Source: BRHc4a sp049323755 | Lineage (GTDB): Bacteria > Bacillota > Desulfotomaculia > Desulfotomaculales > Desulfocucumaceae | DNA: 64,000 nt | Direction: 5' to 3' | Assembly (NCBI GenBank): GCA_049323755.1 | Contig: JBMOPE010000041.1 | Coordinates: 124,001-188,000 of the forward strand | Shown: positions 42,009-51,931 of the stretch, in pieces | Layout: the number at the start of each line of letters is the position of its first letter | How positions within the stretch are numbered: position 1 is the stretch's first letter | The notes under the pieces: model-generated | Seen by the model: the letters and a program-made list of their open reading frames with translations, nothing else | The model's database searches: none | What the model was told of the DNA's origin: nothing | Position numbers and translations under genes: made by a program

Positions 42009-43807
42009 CCTTTCCCGGGCCGTGTATTTTGACTAGATCCCATTTGCTGCATCATTTTTAGTATTTTATTTACAAGTTCTATATCATTATTCTTTTCAGC
42101 CCTGGCAAGCTCCTGCATAAGATTCATTCTTTTTAATGCCTGCCGGTTTCTTTTGATAACGTTTATATAGTCAGAAGACACTTTATCCTGGTCCCGTTCA
42201 CCAGTGCCATCCTCGAGCCCCACTAAAAGACTGCTTAATAAAGCTGCAGCCTGATCCTCCAGTTCGTTTAGAAGTCTGGAGGGCTCAAATAGCCCATTTT
42301 CCAAATCTCTGGCTATGGCATTATATATTTCTCTGTACAGGGGCTCCTGAATAAAATCATCGCCAAGGGCTGATTTAAAAGTTTCCAGCATTTCAGGTTT
42401 ATCCAAAACAATTCTTAATATTCCCAACTCAGCTCTGGAATAAGCATCCTGCGGTTTTTTGCTTTTTATTATATTATGCGTATTTTTAGCAATTTTATCC
42501 GGTTTTGCCCAAATTTTTCGCGTGTGTTCTTTATAGCGCCTGATTTCTCCCCAAACAGCCTCCCAGCTAAGGCTTAGCCTTGAGGCCACTGTTTTGACTC
42601 CCTCTTCCAGCTCTACATCACTTTTTATTTCCACAAGATTGGGCAATACTTCCCCGAGAATGTCCGAAGCATCTCTTTTGTTCCCTGCAGCCACCCTCAG
42701 TTTGTACTCCAAAAGGGTCTCGGCCCTGCTGATTAATTCATTCCAGCCCTCAACGCCATTTTGCCTTATAAAGTCGTCGGGATCGGTGCCCCCCGGCATG
42801 CTTATAACTTTTAGCCTGCAGCCTATTTGCTGCAATATATCCAGGCCCCTGGCCGCAGCCTTTACACCCGCGGAATCGGCATCATAGGCAAAATAAACAT
42901 CCCTGGTGTACCTTAACAAAAGCTTTCCCTGTTCGGCTGTGAGGCTTGTGCCCATGGACGCCAGCGTATTGCATATGCCGGACTGGTGAGCGGTGACTAC
43001 ATCCATGTAGCCTTCCATAATAACTGCATACCCGGTGTCCCTTATCGCCTTCCTGGCCGGTTCCAGGCCGAATAAAACCTTACTTTTATTAAAATAGGGC
43101 GTTTCAGGGGTATTCAGGTACTTTGGCTGGTTTTCCGGAGAACCAATGACCCGGCCTCCAAAGGCCACGACCCTGCCCTGGGAGTCGGTTACAGGAAACA
43201 TTACACGTTTTCTGAACCGGTCATAACTCCTGTTGCTGTCCCCAATCACCAGGCCGAAATCGACCAGTTCCGGGAGATGATATCCCAACCCTTTCATGTA
43301 AGAGGAAAGAAAATCCCAGCCTGATGGAGCATACCCTATTTTAAAGGTTTTTATTATATCTCCGGAAAGCCCCCGCCCGGCAAGGTATTCCCTGGCCTCA
43401 CCCGCCTCGGAGCTATTCAGCAGGCAGTTATAATAAAAATCCCTGGCCAAGGAATTTGCCTTCCAGGCTCTTTCCTGCCTGGCAGCCTTTTTGTCATCGG
43501 TGCCTCTTTCAATGTCCGGAAAATAAATACCGGCCCGGTGTGCAAGCCTCCGTACCGATTCATTAAAGGTAATGTTCTCAATAAGCATGAGAAATTTTAT
43601 GGCATTACCACCGGTCTGGCATCCGAAACAATAAAAAATCTGCTTATCGGGGCTTACCGTAAATGAAGGGTCCCTCTCCTGGTGAAAAGGGCAGGCTCCA
43701 GTGTAATTTCTACCCCTTTTTTCAAGCCTGACATACTCGCCCACCAGGCTGACAATATCAGTTTGTATACGGACATCCTCAATAATGTCCTGAGGTATTA
43801 ATCCCAA
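42005..43807 (-). CDS. dnaG: DNA primase
   Basis: 600 residues: CHC2 zinc domain (CPFHQERDPSFTVSPDKQIF followed by YCFGC), the RNA-polymerase core with YLAGRGLSGDIIKTFKIGYA, TOPRIM segment VIMEGYMDVVTAHQSG and YFAYDADSAGVKAAARG, and a C-terminal helicase-binding region from about 440. Start is TTG after GGGTGAAAC. It makes RNA primers for the replication fork. It is the first gene of a dnaG-rpoD pair in the macromolecular-synthesis arrangement. Confidence 0.97.
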
Positions 43808-43953
43808 TTAGTTTCACCCTGAAAAGCGATTATAGTACCGCTATGATTATTAAATTTTCTACAATTAATGAATTTTTCCTTCTGAATTTATAATTATGCT
43901 TAAAATTATATTTATATAGCTTTAATATCTCAGTATTTATTGTGTTAAATAAA

Positions 43954-44958
43954 TCACTCTATAGTAAAGGCCCTGGGTATGAAAAGACCCGTAAACTGGG
44001 TTATTGCGTAACGGTCAGTCATACCGGCGATATAATCACATACCAGCCTTTGGACTCCGCCCATGGTATCAATCCTTCTTACATACTCCACAGGCATGGC
44101 CTCAGGATTATCCACCAGGTACTGATAAAGGTACTTTACCACATGCAGGGCCTTTCGTTCCTCTCTTTTAGCTTCGGAACCTATATATACATTTTTAAAC
44201 ATGAATTCACGCAGCAGGCTGGTGGCCTGTTTAAAATCATGGCTCATGGTAATTGACGGGCGGTCCCTGCTTGCAGCTATAAGGTCGGTGACCATGTTGT
44301 TTATTCTTTCACGGTGAGAAAACCCAAGTATTTTAAGGCATACTCCCGGCAGTTCCTCTTCACGGAGTATCCCGGCCCTTAGAGCATCATCTATATCATG
44401 GTTGATATATGCTATCCGGTCGCATATTTTAACCACCTGGCCCTCAAGAGTATAAGGATCCGTCTTTCCGGTATGATTAAGTATTCCGTCCCGAACCTCA
44501 TGTGAAAGGTTTAGCCCCCTCCAACCCTCCAGTTCGTCGACCTGCCTCAGGCTCTGCTCGTTATGTTTAAATCCAGGTGGAAACACTTCATTCAGGGCTA
44601 CCTCCCCGGTATGGCCGAAAGGAGTATGCCCCAGGTCGTGTCCCAGCGCAATCGCCTCTGTAAGGTCTTCATTAAGCCGTAACGCCCTGGACACTGTGCG
44701 GGAGATTTGTGCCACCTCCAGGGTGTGTGTCAGCCTTGTCCTGAAATGGTCGCCCTCGGGTATTATAAACACCTGCGTTTTGTATTTAAGCCGCCTGAAG
44801 CCTTTTGAATGTATTACCCTATCCCTGTCCCTTTGAAAAACCGTTCGAACACTGCATGGCTCCTCCGGTAGTACCCGGCCCCGGGACGAATCACTAAAAC
44901 AGGCCCCAGGCGATAAAATCTGCCTCTCTATTCTTTCATATTCCTGTCTTAAACTCAT
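43954..44958 (-). CDS. dgt: Deoxyguanosinetriphosphate triphosphohydrolase-like protein
   Basis: 334 residues with the HD dNTPase pattern: FRRLKYKTQVFIIPEGDHFR, RLTHTLEVAQISRTVSRALR, the HD motif AIALGHDLGHTPFGHTGEVA, and NHTGKTDPYTLEGQVVKICD with DRIAYINHDIDDALRAGIL. These enzymes hydrolyse dNTPs to nucleoside plus triphosphate. This is the shorter Firmicute form. The gene is frequently next to dnaG in this group, as here (147 bp). Confidence 0.93.
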   Translation of the reverse strand: MSLRQEYERIERQILSPGACFSDSSRGRVLPEEPCSVRTVFQRDRDRVIHSKGFRRLKYKTQVFIIPEGDHFRTRLTHTLEVAQISRTVSRALRLNEDLTEAIALGHDLGHTPFGHTGEVALNEVFPPGFKHNEQSLRQVDELEGWRGLNLSHEVRDGILNHTGKTDPYTLEGQVVKICDRIAYINHDIDDALRAGILREEELPGVCLKILGFSHRERINNMVTDLIAASRDRPSITMSHDFKQATSLLREFMFKNVYIGSEAKREERKALHVVKYLYQYLVDNPEAMPVEYVRRIDTMGGVQRLVCDYIAGMTDRYAITQFTGLFIPRAFTIE

Positions 44959-44996
44959 TTTACCCCCACCCGGTGTAAAAAGTTATCCCCGGCTTT

Positions 44997-45626
44997 TTAC
45001 CGGGGACTGCTGACCTGGCCAATAGCTTTCCGGCTTCTAATTATACGGGTCGCATCAGCCACCTCGTAAACCCTCCTGGCCAATACCGCCACCCTTTTTA
45101 AACCATCCGCATCATCGGCGGAAGGGCTTTGGGCGCACCCGCCATGATGCCCGCAATCCGCATCATGGTAACCATCACCCACCACAGTCATCCCGTGACA
45201 TAACATAATATCATGAATTGCCCTCAGGGTTGTCTCCTGTCCGCCAAAGCGGGCCCCTCCGACTGCCAGTGCCCCCCCCACAGTATTCAATAAAGTTTTG
45301 TTTTTTCTTAGAATCCTTGTTTTATCCCAGAATGCTTTCATTTGTCCGGATACAGTGCAAAAGTACACCGGACTTCCAATAATAATACCGTCAGCCCTTG
45401 CCAGGAGGCTATATGTCTCCTCCAGCCTGGTGCCGGCATAACAGCGGCCCGTGCAGGGATTTGAACAGGCCATGCAGAATGGGTGCTTTACATCCGACAT
45501 TAGCTCTGAAACCTGGACAAAGACATGCTCGCCTCCCAGTGATTCTATTTCACTGCAGGCTGCCTTCAGCATAGTTGCTGTATTTCCGTTTTTATTGGGA
45601 CTTCCGTTCAGGGCAACAATAAGCAT
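44997..45626 (-). CDS. Flavodoxin-like NAD(P)H-dependent FMN reductase / iron-sulfur flavoprotein
   Basis: 209 residues from ATG 45626 (GAAGAGG upstream; an earlier in-frame GTG/ATG is less well placed). FMN-binding LIVALNGSPNKNGNTATMLK, a Cys cluster FCMACSNPCTGRCYAGTRL, then GIIIGSPVYFCTVSGQMKAF and GGALAVGGARFGGQETTLRA. The Cys arrangement suggests the iron-sulfur flavoprotein group, two-electron carriers of anaerobes. A Cys/His-rich stretch HDADCGHHGGCAQ occurs near residue 170. Confidence 0.85.
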   Translation of the reverse strand: MLIVALNGSPNKNGNTATMLKAACSEIESLGGEHVFVQVSELMSDVKHPFCMACSNPCTGRCYAGTRLEETYSLLARADGIIIGSPVYFCTVSGQMKAFWDKTRILRKNKTLLNTVGGALAVGGARFGGQETTLRAIHDIMLCHGMTVVGDGYHDADCGHHGGCAQSPSADDADGLKRVAVLARRVYEVADATRIIRSRKAIGQVSSPR

Positions 45627-45729
45627 TGACAAAACCTCTTCCATCGTTCACTTCTCTGTGTATAAATATGCATAACTTATAAAATATATCATGGGAAAAG
45701 GCCTTTTGGCACATATTTCCCTACAAATG

Positions 45730-46305
45730 TTATTCCCCCAGTTTAACAGACGAAATCAGACTGTAAACGGGGCCGCTTCGGGTAAGCATACTTGACATGA
45801 GGTCAATTGAACACACATCGAATCCACCCATTTTATTTATACCAGGGGACTCCATTGCCACCGCCCTGGTCAAATCGCCGATATTAAGGGGCGACTTTAT
45901 TCTGGCAAGGGTAATGTGAGGAGTAAATACTCTTCCCTCCCTCGGAAAGCCTAAATCACCCATGGAATCATCAACGGCCCTGGCGGTATTTTTAAGGGCA
46001 GTAATTTCTCCCCCAAAGCCTGCCCAAAGAACCCTTGGCCGGGCTACGCCGGGGAAGAAGCCCATTTCTTTCATATCAAGCCTGAATTTATCAAAGCCTA
46101 TAAGGCTGCCTTTGACTGCTTCAGTTATCCGGGGAATTAGTGCCGGGTCAGCCTCGCCCAGGAATTTAACAGTCACATGCAGGTTGCCTTCTTCAACCCA
46201 CTTGGCATCAGCCCCTGCTGCTTTAAGGCGGCTCACAATGCCGAATAGCCTTGATTTAAGATCCGCGGGCAGGTTAACCGCCCAAAATAACCTCAACTTC
46301 TGCAT
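45730..46305 (-). CDS. thpR: RNA 2',3'-cyclic phosphodiesterase (2H family)
   Basis: 191 residues with the two HxTx motifs of the 2H phosphoesterase family, NLHVTVKFLGE near residue 43 and FTPHITLARIK near 125. LRLFWAVNLPADLKSRLFGI lies at the N-terminus. ThpR opens 2',3'-cyclic phosphates; the physiological RNA substrate is unsettled. It is 15 bp downstream of the PAS/HD-GYP gene and likely co-transcribed. Confidence 0.92.
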   Translation of the reverse strand: MQKLRLFWAVNLPADLKSRLFGIVSRLKAAGADAKWVEEGNLHVTVKFLGEADPALIPRITEAVKGSLIGFDKFRLDMKEMGFFPGVARPRVLWAGFGGEITALKNTARAVDDSMGDLGFPREGRVFTPHITLARIKSPLNIGDLTRAVAMESPGINKMGGFDVCSIDLMSSMLTRSGPVYSLISSVKLGE

Positions 46306-46320
46306 TTGCCACCGCCGACT

Positions 46321-47307
46321 TTATACTGAGTACTCTTTCAGCATTTCCAGGAACACTTCCACTATCTGAGGGTCAAATTGTGTTCCCACATTTCTGACCA
46401 GCTCATCAACGGCCTTTTGCAGTGGATAAGCTTTTCGATAGCTGCGGTCAGAGGTCATTGCGTCAAAGGCGTCTGCCACTGCCAGTATTCTGCTTATTAA
46501 GGGGATATCCTCCCCCTTCAGCCCTATGGGGTAACCCGTCCCGTTATATTTTTCATGGTGAGCCTCTATAATGGGCACTATATCTTCCAGCCAGCTTATA
46601 TGGGAAATTATGTTGGCACCCATCAAAGAATGACCCATAATAAGATTATATTCTTCAGTGTTAAGTGGTCCCCTCTTATTAAGAACTTCTTCGGGGATTC
46701 CTATTTTCCCTATATCATGGACTACTCCGCACAGGTATGCAAGGTCAGCCATTTTCTCATCCAGTCCCAATCTTTCCGCTATCAGCCTGGAATATTCGGC
46801 CACTTTTTCCGAGTGGCCCATAGTATACCCATCCCTTGCACCTATTGCCTCCGCAAAGGCATAAACTGTTTCATAGTGCTTCGAGGGAGTTACTGTAGAA
46901 GTCTTTTTCCAGTCGCCGATATTATCGGAGAATAATGCACAGGCACCTTTTATCCTTCCCCCTTCCCCTCTGATAAGAAAGGTTGTGGCAAGAAGAGATC
47001 TGGGCGCAACATTATATATGGTTTTAATCTCCACAGGCTGGTATGTTACCTCTCTGCCTGTAAGAAGTGTTTCCAGCACAGGACTCCTAAATCCACCATT
47101 ACGGTTATACGTCTGCCCCTTGTACAACGCCTCTACCAGTGGCCTGCCAATAATTACTTTCCTGTCCGCCTGCAAAAAACTTTCCATCGAGCGGTTTATA
47201 TAGGAAATGGTGCTGTCGTTATTAATCATTATAACAGGGTTAGGCAAAGACTCCAGAATCAGTTCTGCAGCCTCCGGGCCTGAAAGTACTGCTGCCACGC
47301 TATGCAT
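46321..47307 (-). CDS. PAS and HD-GYP domain protein
   Basis: 328 residues from ATG 47307 (GGGGAATTAGTG upstream; a TTG at 47349 is alternative). A PAS domain (ILESLPNPVIMINNDSTISY, NRSMESFLQADRKVIIGRPL) is followed by a compact HD-GYP: GHSEKVAEYSRLIAERLGLD, GVVHDIGKIGIPEEVLNKRG, AHHEKYNGTGYPIGLKGEDI, LAVADAFDAMTSDRSYRKAY. Probable c-di-GMP phosphodiesterase responding to a PAS-sensed signal; no transmembrane segment. Confidence 0.92.
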   Translation of the reverse strand: MHSVAAVLSGPEAAELILESLPNPVIMINNDSTISYINRSMESFLQADRKVIIGRPLVEALYKGQTYNRNGGFRSPVLETLLTGREVTYQPVEIKTIYNVAPRSLLATTFLIRGEGGRIKGACALFSDNIGDWKKTSTVTPSKHYETVYAFAEAIGARDGYTMGHSEKVAEYSRLIAERLGLDEKMADLAYLCGVVHDIGKIGIPEEVLNKRGPLNTEEYNLIMGHSLMGANIISHISWLEDIVPIIEAHHEKYNGTGYPIGLKGEDIPLISRILAVADAFDAMTSDRSYRKAYPLQKAVDELVRNVGTQFDPQIVEVFLEMLKEYSV

Positions 47308-47543
47308 CACTAATTCCCCTTTTTCTTCAGTCACCGGCACCTCTGACAACTTAAATTGCCATACCTGCCATTACGCCATTTTATGAAGCAAAACTTGAAT
47401 TATTTTACTCAATGCATAATTTCGCCTCTTTCTCGCGATTTCCTTTTAAGAAATACTAAATTAAACCCAAAAAAAGATCATATTTTGGCGATTATGAGCA
47501 AATGTAGAATAACATCGTTTTTTATTAATAATGTACTTAAAAT

Positions 47544-47580
47544 AGTAAGGGCTGTTGAGTATACTTCAACAGCCCTTACT
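47544..47580. terminator. Bidirectional terminator, 15-bp perfect stem
   Basis: AGTAAGGGCTGTTGA / TCAACAGCCCTTACT around GTATACT, followed by ATTTTTATATTT on the plus strand and TTTTAAG on the minus. It ends the ppdK transcript. Confidence 0.8.
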
Positions 47581-47613
47581 ATTTTTATATTTGTTTAATA
47601 CCTTAAAAAATAA

Positions 47614-50259
47614 TTATTTGTTTTTAATTCTGGCCTGGGCGGCCGCAAGCCTTGCCACCGGAACCCGGAAAGGTGAGCAGCTTACATAGTCCAGGCCCAC
47701 CTGGTGGCAGAACTCAATGGACTCCGGCTCACCGCCATGCTCTCCACAGATACCTATCAAAAGGTCTGGCTTTATGGATCTGCCAAGCTCTACAGCCATT
47801 TTCATGAGTTTGCCTACACCCTTACGGTCAAGCACCATAAATGGATTTTCCTTAATAATTTTCTTGCCCAGATAATCGGCCATAAATTTGCCTTCGGCGT
47901 CATCCCTGGAAAAACCAAGGGTTGTCTGAGTCAGGTCATTGGTTCCAAAAGAGAAGAACTCCGCTTCTTTAGCAATCTCATCGGCCAAAAGCGCTGCCCT
48001 GGGAACCTCAATCATAGTACCCACGGTATATTCAAACTCAACACCCTGTTCTTTCATAACATCCCTGGCCACACCTATTACCATTTCCTTCAGATAGGTT
48101 AGCTCGTTAACATCTATTACCAGAGGTATTTCCACCTCGGGTATTACCTTGTAGCCTTCTTTCACCAGCATGGCTGCAGCTTCAAGAATAGCCCTTGCCT
48201 GCATGGCATATACTTCGGGGAATGTAATCCCCAGGCGGCATCCCCTGTGTCCCAGCATGGGGTTGAATTCGGACAGCGCCCTTACCTTGCGCAGCAAATC
48301 TTCTTTTTCCGCCAGTTCACGGGGGTTCCCACCGGTTATACGAAGCCGTGTAATCTCAACAACCAGCTCCTCGGCATTGGGAAGGAATTCATGCAGTGGC
48401 GGATCCAAAAGCCTTATTGTTACCGGCAGTCCCTCCATGGCCTTTAAAATGCCGTAAAAATCATCCCGCTGCATCGGTAAAAGCTTGCTTAATGCCTCCT
48501 GGCGCTCTTCCAAAGAGCCTGCCAGTATCATTTCCTGAACTATGGGCAGACGGTCAAGGGCCATAAACATGTGCTCAGTGCGGGTAAGGCCAATCCCCTC
48601 AGCTCCGAATTCCCTGGCCTTGGCTGAATCTTCCGGGTTATCGGCATTTGCCCTTACACCAAGGGTGCGGTACTCATCAGCCCACTGCAGCAGAGTCCTG
48701 AATTCATCAGAAAGCTCGGGGTCAATCATAGGAACCTCTCCCCGGATTACCTTCCCGGTAGAGCCGTCTATCGATATTTCGTCCCCTTTTTTGAAAACAA
48801 GATTTCCTACCATAAAGATCTGGCTTTCATAATCTATACGAAGGGCCTCACAACCGCACACACAGGGCTTGCCCATACCCCTTGCCACAACGGCGGCGTG
48901 GCTGGTCATTCCGCCCCGGGAGGTCAGAATACCCTGGGCCGCCACTATTCCGTGTATGTCGTCGGGAGTGGTTTCGGTCCTCACAAGTATTATCTTTTCA
49001 CCATCCTTGGCCAGTTTATCGGCCTCGTCGGAATCAAATATAATCCTGCCGGAAGCTGCCCCCGGCGAAGCAGGCAGCCCCACTGCCACTACATCAAGCT
49101 TCGCGGATGAGTCAATCCTTCTGTGCAGGAGCTGGTCGAGCTGGGACGCCTCCACCCTGACTAAAGCCTCTTCCCTGCTGATAAGCCCCTGATTTACCAT
49201 GTCCACCGCTATTTTTATGGCAGCCGCAGCTGTACGCTTACCATTTCTGGTTTGCAGCATATACAGTTTGTTTCGCTCAATGGTAAACTCTATGTCCTGC
49301 ATGTTTCTATAGTGCTTTTCAAGAAGCTGGCAGGTATCAACAAACTGCCTGAACACTTCGGGCATCTCTCTTTCCAATGTTGAAATGGGCTGAGGTGTCC
49401 TAATGCCGGCAACAACGTCTTCGCCCTGGGCATTAATAAGGTATTCACCATATAACTGGTTAGTTCCCGTTGAGGGGTTGCGGGTAAAGGCGACACCTGT
49501 GCCGCAGTCATTGCCCATATTTCCGAACACCATTAGCTGAACGTTTACAGCCGTGCCAAGGTCATCGGGTATTTTGTTTATTTTCCTGTATATTATAGCC
49601 CGGTCGTTATTCCATGAGTTAAACACCGCGTATATTGACTTAAACATCTGCTCTACCGGGTCCTGCGGGAATGGCTGGTGGATTTCTCTTTCAATCAGCT
49701 TTTTATACTCTTCTACAACCTCTTCCCAGTCCCCGGCTTCCAGCTGGTTATCAAAGGATACTCCCTTTTTATCCTTCTGCGCCTCAAGAATTCTTTCAAA
49801 TTTGTGGTGTTCAATACCCAAAACCACATCACCAAACATATTCAAAAGACGCCTGTAGCAGTCGAAGGCAAACCTGCGGTTGCCGGTTATTTCCGCGAGA
49901 CCTTCAACGGTTTTATCATTAAGGCCAAGGTTTAAAACGGTATCCATCATACCCGGCATGGATATGGGGGCACCGGACCTGATACTTACGAGAAGAGGCT
50001 TTTCAGGATCGCCCAATTTCTTTCCAGTCCTTTTTTCCAAAGCGGCAAGGGCTTCCTCTACCTGCTCCTTCATCCCCGGGGGGAAATCTCTTTCCTGTAC
50101 GTAAAATTCACGGCAGGTATCAGTTGTAATTATGAAACCAGGAGGAACCGGAATGCCCAGATTGGTCATTTCGGCAAGGTTAGCCCCTTTTCCGCCAAGC
50201 AAGTCCTTCATGTCTGCCTTTCCCTCTTCAAAAAGGTAGACATATTTTCTATTTACCAT
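47614..50259 (-). CDS. ppdK: Pyruvate, phosphate dikinase
   Basis: 881 residues from ATG 50259 (AGGGG eight bases before). The ATP-grasp domain starts KYVYLFEEGKADMKDLLGGK. The phosphohistidine domain has TSRGGMTSHAAVVARGMGKP with the catalytic His. The PEP-binding barrel has GAEGIGLTRTEHMFMALDRL, FSFGTNDLTQTTLGFSRDDA and IGICGEHGGEPESIEF. It interconverts pyruvate + ATP + Pi with PEP + AMP + PPi. The 5' end overlaps the regulator gene by 11 bp, so the enzyme and its kinase/phosphorylase are co-expressed. Confidence 0.97.
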   Translation of the reverse strand: MVNRKYVYLFEEGKADMKDLLGGKGANLAEMTNLGIPVPPGFIITTDTCREFYVQERDFPPGMKEQVEEALAALEKRTGKKLGDPEKPLLVSIRSGAPISMPGMMDTVLNLGLNDKTVEGLAEITGNRRFAFDCYRRLLNMFGDVVLGIEHHKFERILEAQKDKKGVSFDNQLEAGDWEEVVEEYKKLIEREIHQPFPQDPVEQMFKSIYAVFNSWNNDRAIIYRKINKIPDDLGTAVNVQLMVFGNMGNDCGTGVAFTRNPSTGTNQLYGEYLINAQGEDVVAGIRTPQPISTLEREMPEVFRQFVDTCQLLEKHYRNMQDIEFTIERNKLYMLQTRNGKRTAAAAIKIAVDMVNQGLISREEALVRVEASQLDQLLHRRIDSSAKLDVVAVGLPASPGAASGRIIFDSDEADKLAKDGEKIILVRTETTPDDIHGIVAAQGILTSRGGMTSHAAVVARGMGKPCVCGCEALRIDYESQIFMVGNLVFKKGDEISIDGSTGKVIRGEVPMIDPELSDEFRTLLQWADEYRTLGVRANADNPEDSAKAREFGAEGIGLTRTEHMFMALDRLPIVQEMILAGSLEERQEALSKLLPMQRDDFYGILKAMEGLPVTIRLLDPPLHEFLPNAEELVVEITRLRITGGNPRELAEKEDLLRKVRALSEFNPMLGHRGCRLGITFPEVYAMQARAILEAAAMLVKEGYKVIPEVEIPLVIDVNELTYLKEMVIGVARDVMKEQGVEFEYTVGTMIEVPRAALLADEIAKEAEFFSFGTNDLTQTTLGFSRDDAEGKFMADYLGKKIIKENPFMVLDRKGVGKLMKMAVELGRSIKPDLLIGICGEHGGEPESIEFCHQVGLDYVSCSPFRVPVARLAAAQARIKNK

Positions 50260-51052
50260 ACCTCTCACCCCTGTAATATATTTCGAGCACCCTGCTTGCA
50301 GTTTCTTCCACAGCCTTATTTGTTACGTCTATTACCGAGCAGCCTGCTCTTTTCATTATTCCCTCAGCGTACTCCAGCTCTTTAAGAATCCTTTCCATGC
50401 TGGCATAATCCGCATGAGAGGTAAGACCCAATGTTTTAAGGCGCTCCCGCCTTATTTCATTCAGCTGATTTGGACGAATAGTAAGCCCTATAAGCTTGTG
50501 GGGGGGCAGTTGAAATATTTCCTCGGGAGGAGCAACCTCCGGAACCAGGGGAACATTGGCAACCTTTATCCTCTTGTGGGCAAGGTACATGCACAGCGGA
50601 GTTTTAGAAGTCCGGCTGACACCGACAATAATCAGGTCAGCCCTGTTGATGCCCCGGGGATCTTTCCCGTCGTCGTATTTTACCGCAAACTCAATGGCCT
50701 CAACCTTGCGGAAATACTCTTCATCCATTTTCCGCACAAGACCGGGTTCAAGTTTTGGAGTGGTGCCTGTAACATGAGTAATGGCGTCCATCATAGGCGT
50801 CATTATGTCAACCGTATGTATATTGTGCTTGGCCGCTTCCCTTTCCAGCGCCTCTCTTAATTCCGGCAGCACCAGAGTATAGGCTATAACGCTGTTGAAA
50901 ACGCTGGCCTCTTCCACTATTTCAGGTATCTCCTCAATATCGTTAACATACGGCACCCTTCTGACATCCACCGTGGCGCCGTTAAACTGGCTGGCCGCCG
51001 CCCTTGCCACCAATTCGGCGGTTTCGCCAATGGAGTCAGATATTATATACAC
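50249..51052 (-). CDS. ppsR: PPDK regulatory kinase/phosphorylase (DUF299)
   Basis: 267 residues: YIISDSIGETAELVARAAAS at the start, KVEAIEFAVKYDDGKDPRGI, P-loop-like VGVSRTSKTPLCMYLAHKRI, and KAVEETASRVLEIYY at the end. The family inactivates PPDK by ADP-dependent phosphorylation of a Thr and reactivates it by phosphorolysis. The GTG start at 51052 has no RBS. The strong AGGGAGGG at about 51089-51096 would instead fit an in-frame ATA ten codons upstream (51082), giving a length closer to homologues; the start is therefore unsettled. Confidence 0.93.
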   Translation of the reverse strand: MYIISDSIGETAELVARAAASQFNGATVDVRRVPYVNDIEEIPEIVEEASVFNSVIAYTLVLPELREALEREAAKHNIHTVDIMTPMMDAITHVTGTTPKLEPGLVRKMDEEYFRKVEAIEFAVKYDDGKDPRGINRADLIIVGVSRTSKTPLCMYLAHKRIKVANVPLVPEVAPPEEIFQLPPHKLIGLTIRPNQLNEIRRERLKTLGLTSHADYASMERILKELEYAEGIMKRAGCSVIDVTNKAVEETASRVLEIYYRGERYGK

Positions 51053-51147
51053 AACCAGATTGGATTTGATATCAGTGCCTATGAGAAACCCTCCCTTTCT
51101 ATATCAAACCTCGGTCGTCGGCAATCAGTAGACAGATTTGTTGTGGT

Positions 51148-51786
51148 TCATGTGTCTTCACCCAGCTCAACAAAAACCCTGGTAATATTGGTTTTGCTCA
51201 GCCGCCCCACTACCTCGAAGACAGCACGTCCCTCCCTGTCCTCCTTCTTCCTTACCACCGGGAGCGCGTCTATTTCATGACTCAGTATCTTTTTGGCCGC
51301 AGCCCAGACGGACTCGTCCTGCTCAGTATATATTATATTGGGCATCCGGGTCATAATAACCCCTACCGGCAGCTTGTTTATATCATGGCCCCCCAGGGTA
51401 ATTTTCAGTAAATCTTTCCGGGATATTACCCCTTCAAGAAATCCACCCTCCTTTATAACAAAAAGAGTGCCTACATCTGATATAAACATTGTTACCACAG
51501 CATCATATACCGAACAGTTTTCGTCCACCACCACGGGTACGGAATTGACATCTCCGACCTTTACTTTATGCAGCTTTTCTGCAACAGCCCTGTCTGGAGC
51601 TTTACCATTGTAAAAGTAGCCGACCCTCGGGCGGGCCCCTAAAACCCCCGACATGGTCAATATAGCCATATCGGGCCTTAAGGTGGCTCTGGTCAGAGAT
51701 AACTTCTCGGCAATCTGCTCCCCCGTGATAGGGCCCTGTTTTTTGACAATTTCCAGTATGGCTTCCTGCCGCTTGGTAAATTCCAA
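51148..51786 (-). CDS. ccpN: CcpN-like HTH/CBS-domain repressor
   Basis: 212 residues: an N-terminal winged HTH (FTKRQEAILEIVKKQGPITG, EQIAEKLSLTRATLRPDMAI) then two CBS domains (SVYDAVVTMFISDVGTLFVI and ESVWAAAKKILSHEIDALPV). CcpN represses gluconeogenic genes in Bacillus and is encoded next to the PPDK regulator. Here it precedes ppsR-ppdK on the same strand, so control of PEP synthesis is likely. TTG start after AAGGGGCGG. Confidence 0.92.
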   Translation of the reverse strand: MEFTKRQEAILEIVKKQGPITGEQIAEKLSLTRATLRPDMAILTMSGVLGARPRVGYFYNGKAPDRAVAEKLHKVKVGDVNSVPVVVDENCSVYDAVVTMFISDVGTLFVIKEGGFLEGVISRKDLLKITLGGHDINKLPVGVIMTRMPNIIYTEQDESVWAAAKKILSHEIDALPVVRKKEDREGRAVFEVVGRLSKTNITRVFVELGEDT

Positions 51787-51931
51787 ATCAACCGCCCCTT
51801 AAAGAGCATTTATGACATACTATTTATATATATCTGGCCTAATAATATATATTATATGTCCTTTTATTTTACTATTCAAGAAATATTAATATCTTTAGTC
51901 ATTAAAATATTTTAGGGGCAAATCATTTTCA

